NCBI GenBank assembly: GCA_022695795.1
Contig: MU404076.1
Span: 409,296 to 473,295 of the forward strand
Source of the DNA: Biscogniauxia marginata
Taxonomy: Eukaryota; Ascomycota; Sordariomycetes; Xylariales; Xylariaceae
Direction: 5' to 3'
Length of the DNA: 64,000 bases
In this document: in pieces, positions 24,101 to 36,396 of the stretch
Layout of the letters: the number at the start of each line of letters is the position of its first letter
Position numbering within the stretch: position 1 is the first letter of the stretch
The notes under the pieces: generated by a model
The model's input: only the letters and a program-made list of their open reading frames with translations
Database searches by the model: none
Told to the model about the DNA's origin: nothing
Position numbers and translations under genes: made by a program

Positions 24101-25040
24101 CTCGTGAGATGGATCGTTTTGAGCTATGTATTTACGGCACTGTAGTTTTGTGTAAATAACTCCAAAGCCTGCCGCTACCTATCATGAACGCGCACGAGCG
24201 AGAGGCTTGGAGTGTCGTTGCTGATGTGCTCAGCCCTTAGCTTACGTGATGAACTACGTACGCCCGCGGAGGAACATACTTGTGTGAGCAGTACTTCTAA
24301 TTGGAAGAGTCTTTAAGTACGTATCTTGCAATGAAATCGATCTCATTTTCATCTCAGCTGCCAATTGGGGGAGGTCATTCGTAGTAGCGAATAGACCCCT
24401 AAATTACCTGATCCGAGACTACCACCTAAAACCGCGCTCTACAAGTTGAATCAATATCATACCTTCGGATTATTCCGACGGGTCCGTTCAATCAGGGCCT
24501 ACCATCAGAGTATGGAATGGAGTGAGGGGAAGTTAACACGCCAGATCTGAAAATAAACGTTGGGGGCCTTTAGATATCCAATACGTTGAAGCCTTTAATG
24601 CAAGCTCATCATATACATGCTCGTACTCTAATACACACGGCTATGTCTTATGTACCTATAAGCGTCGTTACGTAGCGAAAGACATCGAATCTGCCTTCCT
24701 TGTCTGTCTAGGCCTATACAAGTGTTTGGGCCCTACGGCCTCCTCAGCACCCTCGTATCTAGACTTGTATCCTTCCTATAGCGGTAAATATAATATGTAC
24801 GTCACTCTAGGCGCGTCTAAATTTGGCACAGAAAGGCTTTCCCAGGCGTAACTCAAGTAAGGGCGCAGACACTTCCTTTGTCTCTCACATCGAAGGCCCC
24901 TATCTATGCTGCCTAACTTTGTAGCACAATTCAATTCTTAATATCCTGCCGGGCCCGGCCGGGGGGGGGGGGCGGGGGGGGCGGGGGGCGGGCGGGGGGG
25001 GGGGGGGGGCGCGGGGGGCGGGGGGCGAGGACGGCGCGGA
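18172..25040. other. 6.9-kb gene-poor segment
   Basis: Base composition is ordinary and RIP is not obvious, but I find no frame with codon structure, splice-consistent exons or a known motif. Short frames (for example 19641-19841, 22019-22384, 23878-24159) look random. CTACCTA/TAGGTAG words are frequent between 20270 and 21720. It may hold regulatory DNA, non-coding RNA or fully decayed sequence. Confidence 0.5.
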
Positions 25041-25162
25041 NNNNNNNNNNCAAGTCCGGCCCCCAACAGTTCCTTTTTCCCCACCCACCACCCCCCCTTC
25101 ATATGCTGCATAAAATTTAACAAAAATTAAATTCATAACAACCCCCCCCCCCCCCCCCCCCG
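24958..25162. other. Assembly gap (10 N) inside G and C homopolymer runs
   Basis: N at 25041-25050. The left flank, about 24960-25035, is nearly pure G with scattered C; a poly-C run lies at about 25143-25162. This pattern suggests low-quality contig ends or read artefact and not genuine sequence. Distance and orientation across the gap are unproven. Confidence 0.9.
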
Positions 25163-26116
25163 CCCGACTTTCATGACCTTCCCATGCGGGTGCTCTCCTT
25201 GCCATACGCCATCTGCACTGACCCCCGAGGACTGGAGTGCCCTGACATATACATGTTTGACTGCACAAACTATAGTACGGGCATCATAATTAATGTCATC
25301 AATCTTCCTGACGCAGCCTACCGCTTACGCGGGGAGAATGGCCTCGTATAGTCTTAGTCTCCCCCCAAGGTCCCTAGCGAAATAATCTGCATACTGCTGG
25401 CGCAGATCATAACTGGATAGTGCGCAAACCTCTGTTGACGACCTGCCCCCCCTCTTCCCCCAACACACATGAAGGGACTTGATCTGTCACTTAGGTTTCT
25501 TGCAGCTGTTGCTTGCTATCCGCCTACCTGCCCTTTCCCTTCTGGCAACGGATTCGAGGGACGGAAGAGTGACTAAACGCCTCTCAGTGCCTGTGCCTGT
25601 GCCCGTGTGTACGACATGACATTCCCGGGAAGCGATATTGCTCATCTTGAATATTTTCTGATGAGGTTATCGGTTGGGTACATTTTCGCTATGAGATATG
25701 TCATTTTCAACCCACTAAGACTGGCTCCTATTTATTTATTTTTCTCACGGGCCTATATCTTTTTGGTCCCGCGCTCTCTGTTCATTTTTTAGTGACATTT
25801 ACTACGAATTGATATAATAATATATGGGCTTGTTTGCCGCGGAACAATAATCTCGGCAATATTGGGAATCTCAATCTGGTGTTGGCGTAATCTAGGTCAA
25901 TATAGTATGTAGAAAGATCTGGGGTTTCCAGTTTTGAGAACAAGTAGTTTTGGTATTTAACGGGGTTTAATATGATATTACTTTTCTATGAATATTATAA
26001 ATAGTAGCACACATTTATATATAATAATATAACGGCTTTTTATATAAGTAATTACTTCGATATTTATATTATATTAATTATATTAATTAAGTTTAATAAA
26101 TATAATAACGTGTCTT
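25163..26116. other. Intergenic, grading into AT-rich island
   Basis: No gene. Composition changes near 25980 from mixed to more than 75 percent A+T, marking the left border of the RIP-affected block. Confidence 0.55.
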
Positions 26117-26251
26117 ATAAACGAGTAAGCCATATAAACGAGTAAGCCATATAAACGAGTAAGCCATATAAACGAGTAAGCCATATAAACGAGTAAGCCA
26201 TATAAACGAGTAAGCCATATAAACGAGTAAGCCATATAAACGAGTAAGTTA
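26117..26251. repeat. 17-bp minisatellite, eight copies
   Basis: Unit ATAAACGAGTAAGCCAT starting at 26117, 26134, 26151, 26168, 26185, 26202, 26219 and 26236; the first seven are identical and the last diverges after GAGTAAG. A related pair of units appears in reverse complement at about 36256-36293, at the other end of the AT-rich island. Confidence 0.93.
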
Positions 26252-26425
26252 GTTTTTATAATTTTCGCAGTTTTAACTATTAAAAAATATTTACGCGGCA
26301 TTAAAATCAATTAATAATTATTATTATTTAAATCGTTTTTTTAGTTTTACGCTTTAAAAATTAAATACTTTTTTTATATTAAATATTCGGTTTTTTAACG
26401 CGTAATTTAAGTTAATTAATTTATT
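26219..26425 (+). repeat. Left terminal inverted repeat of the outer AT-rich element
   Basis: Reading inward from the last minisatellite units, this arm matches the reverse complement of 36085-36275 over about 190-200 bp. Differences are mostly C/T or G/A transitions, for example ATTTACGCGGCATTAAAATC against ATTTACGCGATATTAAAATT. Similarity fades past the shared TTAATTAATTTA word. The outer limit is blurred by the minisatellite. Confidence 0.75.
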
Positions 26426-26791
26426 ATATTTTCCGAGTTAAAGCCCTTTAAAATCAAAATAAAAAATTAATAATAAATAAAATTAATTATAATTCCTCGA
26501 AATTTAAATTACTAAATACTTTTTTATTTATTATATAAATATATATATTATATCGTTTTTATTTAATTATTATCTTTTTCGAGACCTTTTTTTTCTTATT
26601 ATTAATTATAATATTATCTTTTTTAATTTATAAAGTTATTTCCTTTTTTATATTAAATGTTTTTTTGTTTATAATTATTTATTTTTAGTTTTATATCGCT
26701 TATTAAAAATGTAATTTTATTTTATAATAAAGCTATTTTATATATTAATAATAAAATAGTTTTTATAAGTTAATTATAAATATTTATAATG
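26426..26791. other. AT-rich internal part of the outer element, left piece
   Basis: About 85 percent A+T. No coding capacity left. The last five bases, TAATG, are one copy of the target site of the following solo LTR. Confidence 0.5.
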
Positions 26792-27257
26792 TGTTACGAC
26801 CCAACCATGGGAAGGGGACATTCAACATGGGTATTAGGGGCACGGACCAGGGATGCCCGCCTTGTAGGCATGAGTAGGGAGTACGATCCTACGTCACGTG
26901 ATGTGGATCCGACTTGATGAGTTAGATCCAAAAAGAGCCATACACAAGAGGATCCGAGTGGATAAGTCGGATCCAAAGGTATCCAACATACCAAACAGAG
27001 ATTATATACAAGAAAGAATTAATATAAGAAGGATAGGATTTCTCATGTATCTAGTTCTTAATTCTTTAGTTATTAATTTAAGACTATAGTCACTCTTTAA
27101 TACTATAGTGAGAGTACCTTGAAACCTCTTTAATAAACATAATATTGTAAATTAATTAAACTAATCTTAACTTATTATTACCTTTAAATCAAGAAAACCT
27201 AGTACGTACTTACTTATAAAGTTAGTTAACTAGGAACACACAAGGAGGTTCGTTATA
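26792..27257 (+). mobile_element. Solo LTR of the chromodomain gypsy family, TSD TAATG
   Basis: 466 bp, beginning TGTTACGACCC and ending GGTTCGTTATA (originally ...TTACA). It is flanked by TAATG at 26787-26791 and 27258-27262, a perfect 5-bp target-site duplication, so this is a complete solo LTR left by LTR-LTR recombination. It aligns end to end with the LTRs at 27779 and 34868. It carries GGATCC/GATCCGA inverted words in its first 220 bp. It has lost fewer G and C bases than the surrounding DNA. Confidence 0.9.
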
Positions 27258-27262
27258 TAATG

Positions 27263-27778
27263 TTTATAAAAAAACTTTTTTAATGCTTTTTAATTTTATT
27301 TATAATAAAATTAAATTATAATAATACTTCGTAAGTTATTATAAATATTTTAGCTTTTTAAAACATTTAATTTATATCGAAGTTAAAAGAGAGTATACGT
27401 ATTTTTTATATAAAAAGTAATATAATAATAACATTTTTTAAATTAAAAAGAATTAATTTAACTATATAAAACTTAATTTATATATTCGAAATAATTATTA
27501 TATATCTTTTTAAAAATATTAAAACATATAAAGTTAAGAGGTTATAACTTATATAATAATTAATTAAATATATAAAGTATAATAATATTAAGTTTTTTAT
27601 AACATTTTTTAAATTTTATAAAATAATAACTTTTATAATTATTTAAAATTAATAAGCGTTTAAAGTTTCGTATTTAATTTTTAATATAAAAATTAAAATG
27701 CTTTATAAATTTTATATTAAGCTTATTTATTATTTAGTTATTATTTAACATTTTAACTTTATTTTTTAATAATAATAA
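27263..27778. other. AT-rich internal part of the outer element, middle piece
   Basis: Extreme A+T spacer between solo LTR and full element. No gene. It ends with AATAA (27774-27778), the target site of the full-length element. Confidence 0.5.
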
Positions 27779-28244
27779 TGTTACGACCCAACCGTGGGAA
27801 GGGGACATTCAACATGGGTATTAGGGGCACGGACCAGGGATGCCCGCCTTGTGGGCATGAGTAGGGAGTACGATCCTACGTCACGTAATGTGGATCCGAC
27901 TTAATGAGTTGGATCTAAAAAGAGCCATATATAAGAAGATCCGAGTGGATAAGTTGGATCTTAAGGTATTCAATATACTAGATAGAGATTATGTATAAGA
28001 AAGAATTAATATAAGAAGGATGGGATTTCTTATATATTTAGTTCTTAATTTTTTAGTTATTAATTTAAGATTATAATTACTTTTTAATATTATAATGAGA
28101 GTACCTTAAAACCTTTTTAATAAACATAATATTGTGAATTATTTAAACTAATCTTAACTTATTATTACTTTTAAATTAAGAAAAACTAGTACATATTTAC
28201 TTGTGAAGTTAATTAACTAGGAACATATAAAGAGGTTCGTTACA
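27779..28244 (+). repeat. 5' LTR of the chromovirus
   Basis: 466 bp, TGTTACGACCC...GGTTCGTTACA. Ends form the short inverted repeat TGT-ACGA/TCGT-ACA. It differs from the 3' LTR by many transitions. Confidence 0.9.
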
Positions 28245-28299
28245 TTTTAATAGCTCCTTAATTAGTGCTTAATATTAATTTAGAAAGAGGGACTTTTAA

Positions 28300-31200
28300 T
28301 CGAATAATCTTAAAATAAACATGCCCCTTAAAACCAAAAAGTAATAAAAAAAGAAATAAGTAAAAGAATAATAATTAACAAGCTTTTAAATAAAAGCTTT
28401 AAGTCTTTTTACGGTATAATAAAAAGGTTTAGAAGAATTAACATAAAAGTTTATTATAGTTATAGTTAAAAAAGAGTTATAAAAGGACATCTCGAAAGCT
28501 CAGTAAAAAGAATCATCTAAGGAAGAAGAAAAGGAGGAAGAAGAAACACTTAAAAAAGAAAATAAATAGGCAAAATAACCCTTACCTCTTAAAAACAAGT
28601 AACCACCTTTAAATAATAACGACCCTAATAACTTAAACGATAAAAATAATATAATAACCCTTGACGTAAAGGGTTTTAAACTAATTACACTTAATAAATA
28701 TAATGAGTTAAGCGATTTAAAAGGATTTTTAATTTAGGCCGGAACCTATTTACGGTTCTATTATGGAACGATTATCACTAAGGAATAAAAGGTTCTTACG
28801 GTATTCTAGCTCCTCGTCGGAACCGCCTTAACCTGGTTTTAACTAATATTAAAAAATTATCTGGAAAATGGATTAAACGCCTAAGAAGACACGAAGAAAG
28901 TCTTTAAGAATTATAAAAAGTTTAAGAAACAATTTAGGTTTATATTTAATAATTTAATTCTTAAGTAATAAGCCGAAGCTCGACTTTATAAATTACGACA
29001 AGATAAAAAGGCTTTAAATTATATTATTAAGTTTAAGAAACTCGCAAGCTAGTTATAACTACTTATTAAAAGCCTATATTATTTATTTTATTAAGAATTA
29101 AAGAATTATATAAAGAAAAAAACCTAGGAAAGTTTAATAATTACGTTATAATAGCAATTGCCATTAATAACGAGAACTTCGAACGGTACCTCGAAAAGAA
29201 AAAGACGGTATAACGAAAGAATGACAATTAACTAAAAAGAGGAAATCATAAAAGCGGTGCTAAAACCAGGAAAGGCATTAAAACTAAGTTAAACCTTATT
29301 AAAATTAACGTTATTTAAAAGGAATAAAAGAAACGAAATAAATCAACTATTAAGTGTTTTAACTATAAAAAGAAAGGACATTATAAAAACGAGTGCCAAA
29401 GTCTTAAGAAATAAGAACTAAGAACAAGAGGGATTCCTCAACCCGAGAAAAGAGCCGCCAAAGTAAGGGTTTAATTCGAAAATAATAAAGAAATAAACTA
29501 AGTGTTTATTATTAGCATTATTAAGGTAGAGAAAATCAAGGAGGCCTTTGTAAAGGGAATCTATAAATCTTATTAGGTTAATTATAAAGACTATTTAAAA
29601 GATGATTACTTGTATTTAGAATATTTTACATTAAAACAAGCTAAACAAGGATATAACAAAGGCGAATTATTATATAAATGCGATAATTATAAGTTAGAAT
29701 ACGACTTACGAATTAAGTTAAACCATAATAATCTATATTAAAGTTATTATAATAATAATAAATGCGAAACTCATTAAAGAAAAAGCTAATATAATAGTTT
29801 AAACTAAAGGTTTTATATAAATAATAATTATAATATTTATTAAAGATTAAGGAAATATACATCATTATATTAGAGCTTTTACATTAACGACGCTTATTAA
29901 ATACATAAAAGTTTTAAAAATGGAGCTGGTTATTATCCTCAAAAACTAAAAAGTAATAACACGAAAGAAAATAAGTGTATTTACGACAACGTTCTACGAT
30001 AGCCACATTACTTTAAAGCTTATTATCTTTACCCAAGTTCTAAAAGAAGTAACGAAGTAATTATTAAAGGTTGTATATATTACACCTCGGTACTATGTAA
30101 CGTATATAACTTGCTCGAAGCAGGTTTCGAAGAAAACGAGATTAAGGAAGAATTATAAGAATTATAAAAGGAACTATATTTTCCATAATGACTCGAAGAA
30201 CGAACTAAATACAACACCGGTCTATTCGGCTTTATAAAAAAACACTTAACAAAGCGACAAGTAAAAACACGTGTAACTAAACAAGGCTATAAACGAATTA
30301 TTAAAATATATTTCAAAAAAAAAAGAAAACTTTTAAAAATTAATATAAACCTAAAGGGAAATATCGAGATACCCTTAATAAATAAATTCAAGAATTATTT
30401 CTTTTATTCGAAAATAATTTAGAATTTCAAGAAATTCCAAGTTAATAAAACAAATTTAAGTTATAAAAAGGCTCTCGAAAAAGAATTAAAATTTCAATAT
30501 ACAAAGTTCTATATAAAGAATAAACCTTTTACCCCCTACTACGTAAAAAGTAATTAAAAAGACTATCTAAGTAATAATTGCTAAAAACACGCTCTTATAA
30601 AAACCTAAGAGTAAAAAGACATCCGGGTTATAACAACTAAAAAAAAACCAAAAAAAAAGGGACATGAAAGACCAAAAAACGGTAAAAGCTCTCGCTAGTA
30701 AGGCAGCGAGAAGCTATAAATAATAAGTCCTTATATAAAGTCTAGTTTAGACTTAATAATACCATTAAAACCAGAATTAAATACAATGAAAAGGAATATA
30801 AAGCCCTTATAAACTTAAAAGCAAATAAAAGCTATATCTCAATTAAAATAACTTAAAAAGACAAAATATTATAAATATATAAATAAAATCCATATTAATT
30901 ATAAAACTTCAAAAGATATATATCTAGTTATGAAAATAACAGAGTATTAAAAGAGATAATACCTTTTTTAGTAACCATTTAAAGACACCTCGAGCAAGTT
31001 AGTTTTAATATTATATATATATTAAATCACGATATAATACTAGAAATAAATTGGCTTAAAAAAAGTAATTCACGAATAAATTTCAAGATAAACATGCTTT
31101 ATTAGGATCAAAAACAGGAGAAGTTAACTATTACGAATTACGAGATAAATACCGCAAGTAACTCTAGAAAAACGAATACAAAAACGAAACATATCGCTTA

Positions 31201-34200
31201 TATAATTCGAGTAATTAAGCCTAAAGATTTAACGAAGAGAGTACCGCGCGAGTACCTCCGTTTCCATAAATTATTTAAAAATAAAATAAAAAAAGAATTA
31301 CTAAAATATAACTAGTGAAATTATTAAATTTACTTTAAAAAAGGAAAATAACTAAAATTATTCTTAATATATCTTATAAATTAAGAAAAATAAAAAGCAC
31401 TATAAAAAGGAATTTAAGAAGATCTCGATAAAGGATATATTCGAGAGTTAAAATCCTCGTTAGGGTACCCGGTAATTATGGTACTTAAAATCGATAAAAA
31501 CGGGAAGTAACATGTCAATAAAAAAGGAAACTTAGTATAGCGACGAGTAATTAACTACCGACATCTTAATGAAATAACCAAAAAAAACGGGTATTTGTTA
31601 CTACTAATAAAACTTATAAAAAGATAAATTAATAAGGCTTAAATCTTCATAGTATTAAACCTTCGCAATAAATATTATATAATTAAAATAGCTAAAAAAC
31701 ATGAATAATATACAGCCTTTCGAATAATATATAAACATTATAAGTATAAGGTTATGTTATTTAGACTTATTAATACACCCGTTACATTTTAACATATAAT
31801 TATAATAGTTTTTCGTAAGTTTCTAGATAAATTTATATTCGTTTACTTAAACGATATATTAATTTACTTAAAAAACGAGAAAAAGTATAAGGAATATGTA
31901 GAGCAAGTATTAAAAGCCCTGGAAAGGGCGAACCTACTTATTTATCCGACTAAAAGTAAATAACATATTAAAAAACTAAACTATTTAAGGTTTATAATAA
32001 GTCCAGGAGAAATCTACATTTAAAAAGGAAAAATAACAATAATTAAGGATTAATTAGAACTTAAAAGTGTTATAAACATACGCGTATTTCTTGGCTTTAT
32101 TAATTATATTAAATAACTTATTAAGGATTTTGGGCGTATCGCTAAACCATTAATAGAATTAACTACTTTAGCGAAAACAAAAAAGGCTTTCCATTTCACT
32201 AAGGAAGCTAAGCAGGCTTTTTAACAGCTAAAAGAAGTTATAACTAATGAGGTTATATATAAACTTCTAAATAAAAATAAAAAGAAACGACTAAAGATAA
32301 ACGCCTTAGATTTCGTTATTAAAGCAGTTCTAAAGCAATTAAAAAACAATGAGAAATAGTACCTAGTCGCGTACCTATTTAAAGCACTATATAATACTAA
32401 ACTAAATTATTAGATTTATAATAAGGAATTATTAGTAGTCATTAAAGCACTAGAAGAATAGGAACCATGATTTAATAAAACCAAAGAACCTATCGACATC
32501 TATTTAAACCACAAAAACCTTACACGATTCATAATAATATAAACGCTTAACTAGAGACACAAGCGTTAAATGATTTTCCTGTCCAAGTTCAATTTTAGAA
32601 TTTAGTATATTAAGGAAAAGGAAAATATCCAAGTAAATCTTCTTAGTAAAAAGGGAGATTACAAATCAAAAATCAACAAAAGAAATATCTAAATGTTTAA
32701 ATAACAAAATAACAAATTAATTGTATTAACTTATATGCGAATTAATATAAGAAACTAAAAATAACGTTTCAAAGAAAATTACAATTAAAAAGAAAAATAA
32801 TTATAGTCTTAATAAGGATCTAGCGACGACCTTCTTTCGTACAAGGAAAAGGTATACATACTAAAACGAGTACAAGACGAATTTGTTAAAGAATTTCACG
32901 AATATTCTCTATATGGCTACCAAGGGATTTTCAAAACAATAAAACGACTTTAAAAAGAATTCGACTTTCCAAGAATACAATAAACAGTTAAAAGAATTAT
33001 AAAGAATTATAACATTTATAATAAAGCTAAAGCATCATAACATAAACCATATAAACTATTATAATTAACCTAGATACCTAATAAAACATAGTATATAATT
33101 ACATAGGACTTCGTAATGAAACTTTTAAAGTCAAAAGATCTTACTATAAAAGTACATTATAACAATATATAAATAATTATTAATAAACTCACGAAATACG
33201 CCTACTTTTTATTATTTAATAAATCGAGCATAGTAAAACAACTAGTTTTCAACTTCTTAAGAAAGTATATTAATAAACATAAGTTATTAAAACACGTTAT
33301 TTTAAATAAAGATAAGTTATTCACGTTAAAATTTTAAATTAACTTAATAAAACAAATAAGAATTAAACAAAAATTATTTATAATATATTACCCTTAAATA
33401 AACGAGTAAATAAAAAGACTAAATTAAATAATAAAACAATATTTATAAAGCTATATTAACTAAGAAATAAATAATTAAATAAAGTTACTACTAATAACCT
33501 AAATAGCATATAATATTTTGATTAATAAAAACATAAAAATGTTACCACACGAGGCAGTGTACAGGCAAAAGGCGGAAGCCTAAAAACAACCAATCAAACT
33601 CACAAAAGCACTAAGAGTTAAAACAAAGGCCCTAAGAACAGAAGTACTATCCGAAAAGATCTAGGTAGTACAACAACGACTACAAAAAGAATTACAATTT
33701 ATTCAAAACAGAATAATAAAGTATTATAATAATAATAAAATTAAAGGATTAATTCTTAAGAGAAAAGACATAATTTACTTATTTTACTAACGACAAGGCG
33801 TAACATTAAAAACACCTCAAATTAAAATAAAGCGACTTAATAAAAAACTTAAATTTAAGAAATTAAAACTATATAAAATTAAAAAGGTTATTTCGAAAGT
33901 TAATTATAAATTAGCACTACCAAAAAAATCTAGAATACATCTTATATTTCATGTTTTGCTTTTAAAACTAACATTAAATAACGTTATACTAAAAAACCAA
34001 CTAGAATTTAAAGAAAACCTTAATAAGTATGAAATAAAAAAAATACTAAATTTAAAATAAATCGGAAATTAATTGCAGTATTTTGTTAAATAGGAAGGTT
34101 ACCCACCTGAGGAGAATACTTAGGAACCTCTTAAGCACTTAAAAAACCTAACAAAGGAACTTACGAACTTTCACCGACAAAACCCGGATCGGCTAAAAAG
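28300..34200 (+). pseudogene. gag-pol remains of the chromovirus
   Basis: Recognisable pieces in order: gag zinc knuckle at 29355-29396, reading C-FN-Y-KKKG-H-YKNE-C, where the second Cys has become Tyr (TGT to TAT); protease-end motif near 31040 reading ILEINWL for the usual ILGMDWL, where three residues changed by G-to-A; reverse transcriptase at about 31740-32030 with LINTPVTF-stop-H and VYLNDILIYL for YLDDILIYS; RNase H at about 32280-32560; integrase at about 32870-33850 with HEYSLYGYQGIFKTIKRL and NKLTKYAYFLLF; chromodomain at 34050-34145 reading YFVK-stop-EGYPPEENT-stop-EPLKHL, with both conserved Trp codons now TAG. No frame is open across any whole domain. Confidence 0.9.
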
Positions 34201-34867
34201 GCCTGAAATTCAGGGTCCTAATTTAGGAAGGACAGGTCGAAAGAGGGGACAACCTTAGAAGTAACTCTAGCCTGCTTAATTAAAGATTGTTGTTCGACTT
34301 GGAGACGTTCTTGTTCCTCTTCTAGATGTTCTTGCTCTTTTAATTTATCTAGGTTTTAAAAACCACATTATAACATTTTTAAACCTTTTTCTTTTAATAA
34401 CACCTTTTAAAAGCGAACACGTTTTATCCGGGAAATAGATTTAGCCATTTCGGACTGGATTCGGGAAAAAATAAAAGCTATTTTAAATTATAAGCGAAAA
34501 AGAGATTTTTTAACTTGTTATTTTTAAAGAGATAATCGCTTTTCTTTATTATTTAAACGATTAAAGGAATTTAAAGAAATTCTTAAACCCTTATACTAAG
34601 CCTTTCGACGAACATATTTACTACATTTTTTTAACTCCTTAATAACTATAACACATTTTAATTAATAATTAAAATAGTATAAATAAGGTATAATATCGAT
34701 ATTAACACCGTAATTTTTAATATAACGAATAAAGGCGTCGCGTTTTTTTTTTTTAGTTTATATGAAAACGCTTAAAAATTCGATTATTAAACATATTAAA
34801 AGAGGTAAATAAAAAAAAATACTTATAAATAATCTTTAAAACAAAGAATTCTAGAGAGGAGAAATAG

Positions 34868-35332
34868 TGTTACGACTTAACCGTAAGAAAGGGACATTTA
34901 ACATAGGTATTAGGGGCACGGACTAGGGATGCCCGCCTTATAAGCATAAGTAAGGAATACGATCTTACGTCACGTGATATAAATCCGACTTAATAAGTTG
35001 GATCTAAAAAGAGCTATACATAAAAAAATCTAAGTAAATAAATCGAATCTTAAGGTATTTAATATACTAAATAAAGATTATATATAAAAAAGAATTAGTA
35101 TAAAAAAATGGGATTTCTTATATATCTAGTTTTTAATTCTTTAACTATTAATTTAAGACTATAATCACTCTTTAATACTATAATAAAAGTACCTTAAAAC
35201 CTCTTTAACGAATATAACATTGTAAATCACTTGAATTAATCTTAACCCATTGTTACTTTTAAATCAAGAAAACCCAGTACGTACTCACCTGTGAAGTCAG
35301 CTGACTAGGAACACACAGGGAGGTTCGTCACA
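34868..35332 (+). repeat. 3' LTR of the chromovirus
   Basis: 465 bp, TGTTACGACTT...GGTTCGTCACA. Its first two thirds are more heavily mutated than the other two copies, while its last 80 bp keep more G and C. Confidence 0.9.
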
Positions 35333-35337
35333 AATAA

Positions 35338-36079
35338 GTTATTACAATATTATAAAGTTAAATACTTTTTTTTAATTAATATAATAAATAATAATATAAT
35401 AAAACTATTAATATTAATAATTTAAATAATTATAATTTATTCTTGATTTTTTATTAAACTTATTAAAATCGTTTACGTTATTTTATATTTATTATTATTA
35501 TATTAATTTAAGTAATTATTTTAAATATAAACCTTGTTTTATTAAAATTATATATATATATATTTTTAGAATTTTATACTTCGTAATCATTTTATATATT
35601 AATTTAAATTATTTTTAATATATATTTAAGTTTTCGTATAAAGCTTTTTAATTAATTATTTATTTATTTAAACGCGTTTATAATGATTTTTATCGCCGTA
35701 CGAAATTAAAAGTTTATTATCGTAATAATATAATTTAAACGAAAAGGAAATAATTAATTATTTAAATTAATAATATATCGAACAATTATTATCTTTTTAT
35801 AAAATGTAAATTTTCGAGTATTTAGTTTTATAATTAATCATATAAATATATTATTATTTCGTTTTTATAATGTTATACGAGAAATATTATAAAGTATTAT
35901 TAGTTTATAATAACTTATTTTTAAATAATGCTATTTATATTTAACCGTATAAATTATTCGAGTTTTTATTAATATTATCGATTTTTAAAATAAATAAATT
36001 AATATTTTTTATTTTTATTTAAAAAAACATATAAATATAATTTTATACGTTTTAATAATAATAAAAAATATATTATTTA
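35338..36079. other. AT-rich internal part of the outer element, right piece
   Basis: About 85 percent A+T. No gene. A coding origin can no longer be read. Confidence 0.5.
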
Positions 36080-36293
36080 TAAATTAATTAATTTAAATTA
36101 CGTGTTAAAAAACTAAATATTTAATATAAAAAAGGTATTTAATTTTTAAAATATAAAACTAAAAAAACGATTTAAATAATAATAATAATTAATTAATTTT
36201 AATATCGCGTAAATGTTTTTTAATAGTTAAAACTATAAAAGTTATAAAAACTAGTTTACTCGTTTATATAACCCACTTGCTTATAAGATATAT
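36080..36293 (-). repeat. Right terminal inverted repeat of the outer AT-rich element
   Basis: The reverse complement matches 26219-26425, then continues outward through two diverged minisatellite units (CTTATAAGCAAGTGGGTTAT then ATAAACGAGTAA). The exact outer boundary and any target-site duplication of the outer element cannot be fixed by eye. Confidence 0.72.
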
Positions 36294-36396
36294 TACTTTG
36301 TTATATAATTTATTAATTAAATCCAAGTTAATTAAACGTTTTTATTATTAATTTCCTAAGTATTTAAATATATACTTTATTAAAGTTAATAATAAA

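Larger units (their letters stand above)
27779..35332 (+). mobile_element. Full-length chromodomain Ty3/gypsy retrotransposon, RIP-inactivated
   Basis: LTRs at 27779-28244 and 34868-35332 flank a 6.6-kb interior; AATAA is duplicated at 27774-27778 and 35333-35337. A polypurine tract (AGAGAGGAGAAATA, about 34853-34866) abuts the 3' LTR. The interior reads gag, protease, reverse transcriptase, RNase H, integrase and chromodomain in the order of chromoviruses, but every domain is broken by stops from G-to-A and C-to-T changes. The element is therefore non-autonomous. It sits inside an older TIR element. Confidence 0.93.

Noticed and set aside
24900..25268. Minus frame with Pro/Arg-rich and X residues across the gap
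   Set aside because: Product of artefactual G/C homopolymers and N bases.
26117..26251. Minisatellite considered as a CRISPR array
   Set aside because: Direct tandem units with no spacers, in a eukaryotic genome; it is an ordinary minisatellite.
26083..26310. 75-codon minus frame with repeated GLLVYMAYSFIWLTRL
   Set aside because: Translation of the 17-bp tandem repeat, which cycles frames; not a gene.
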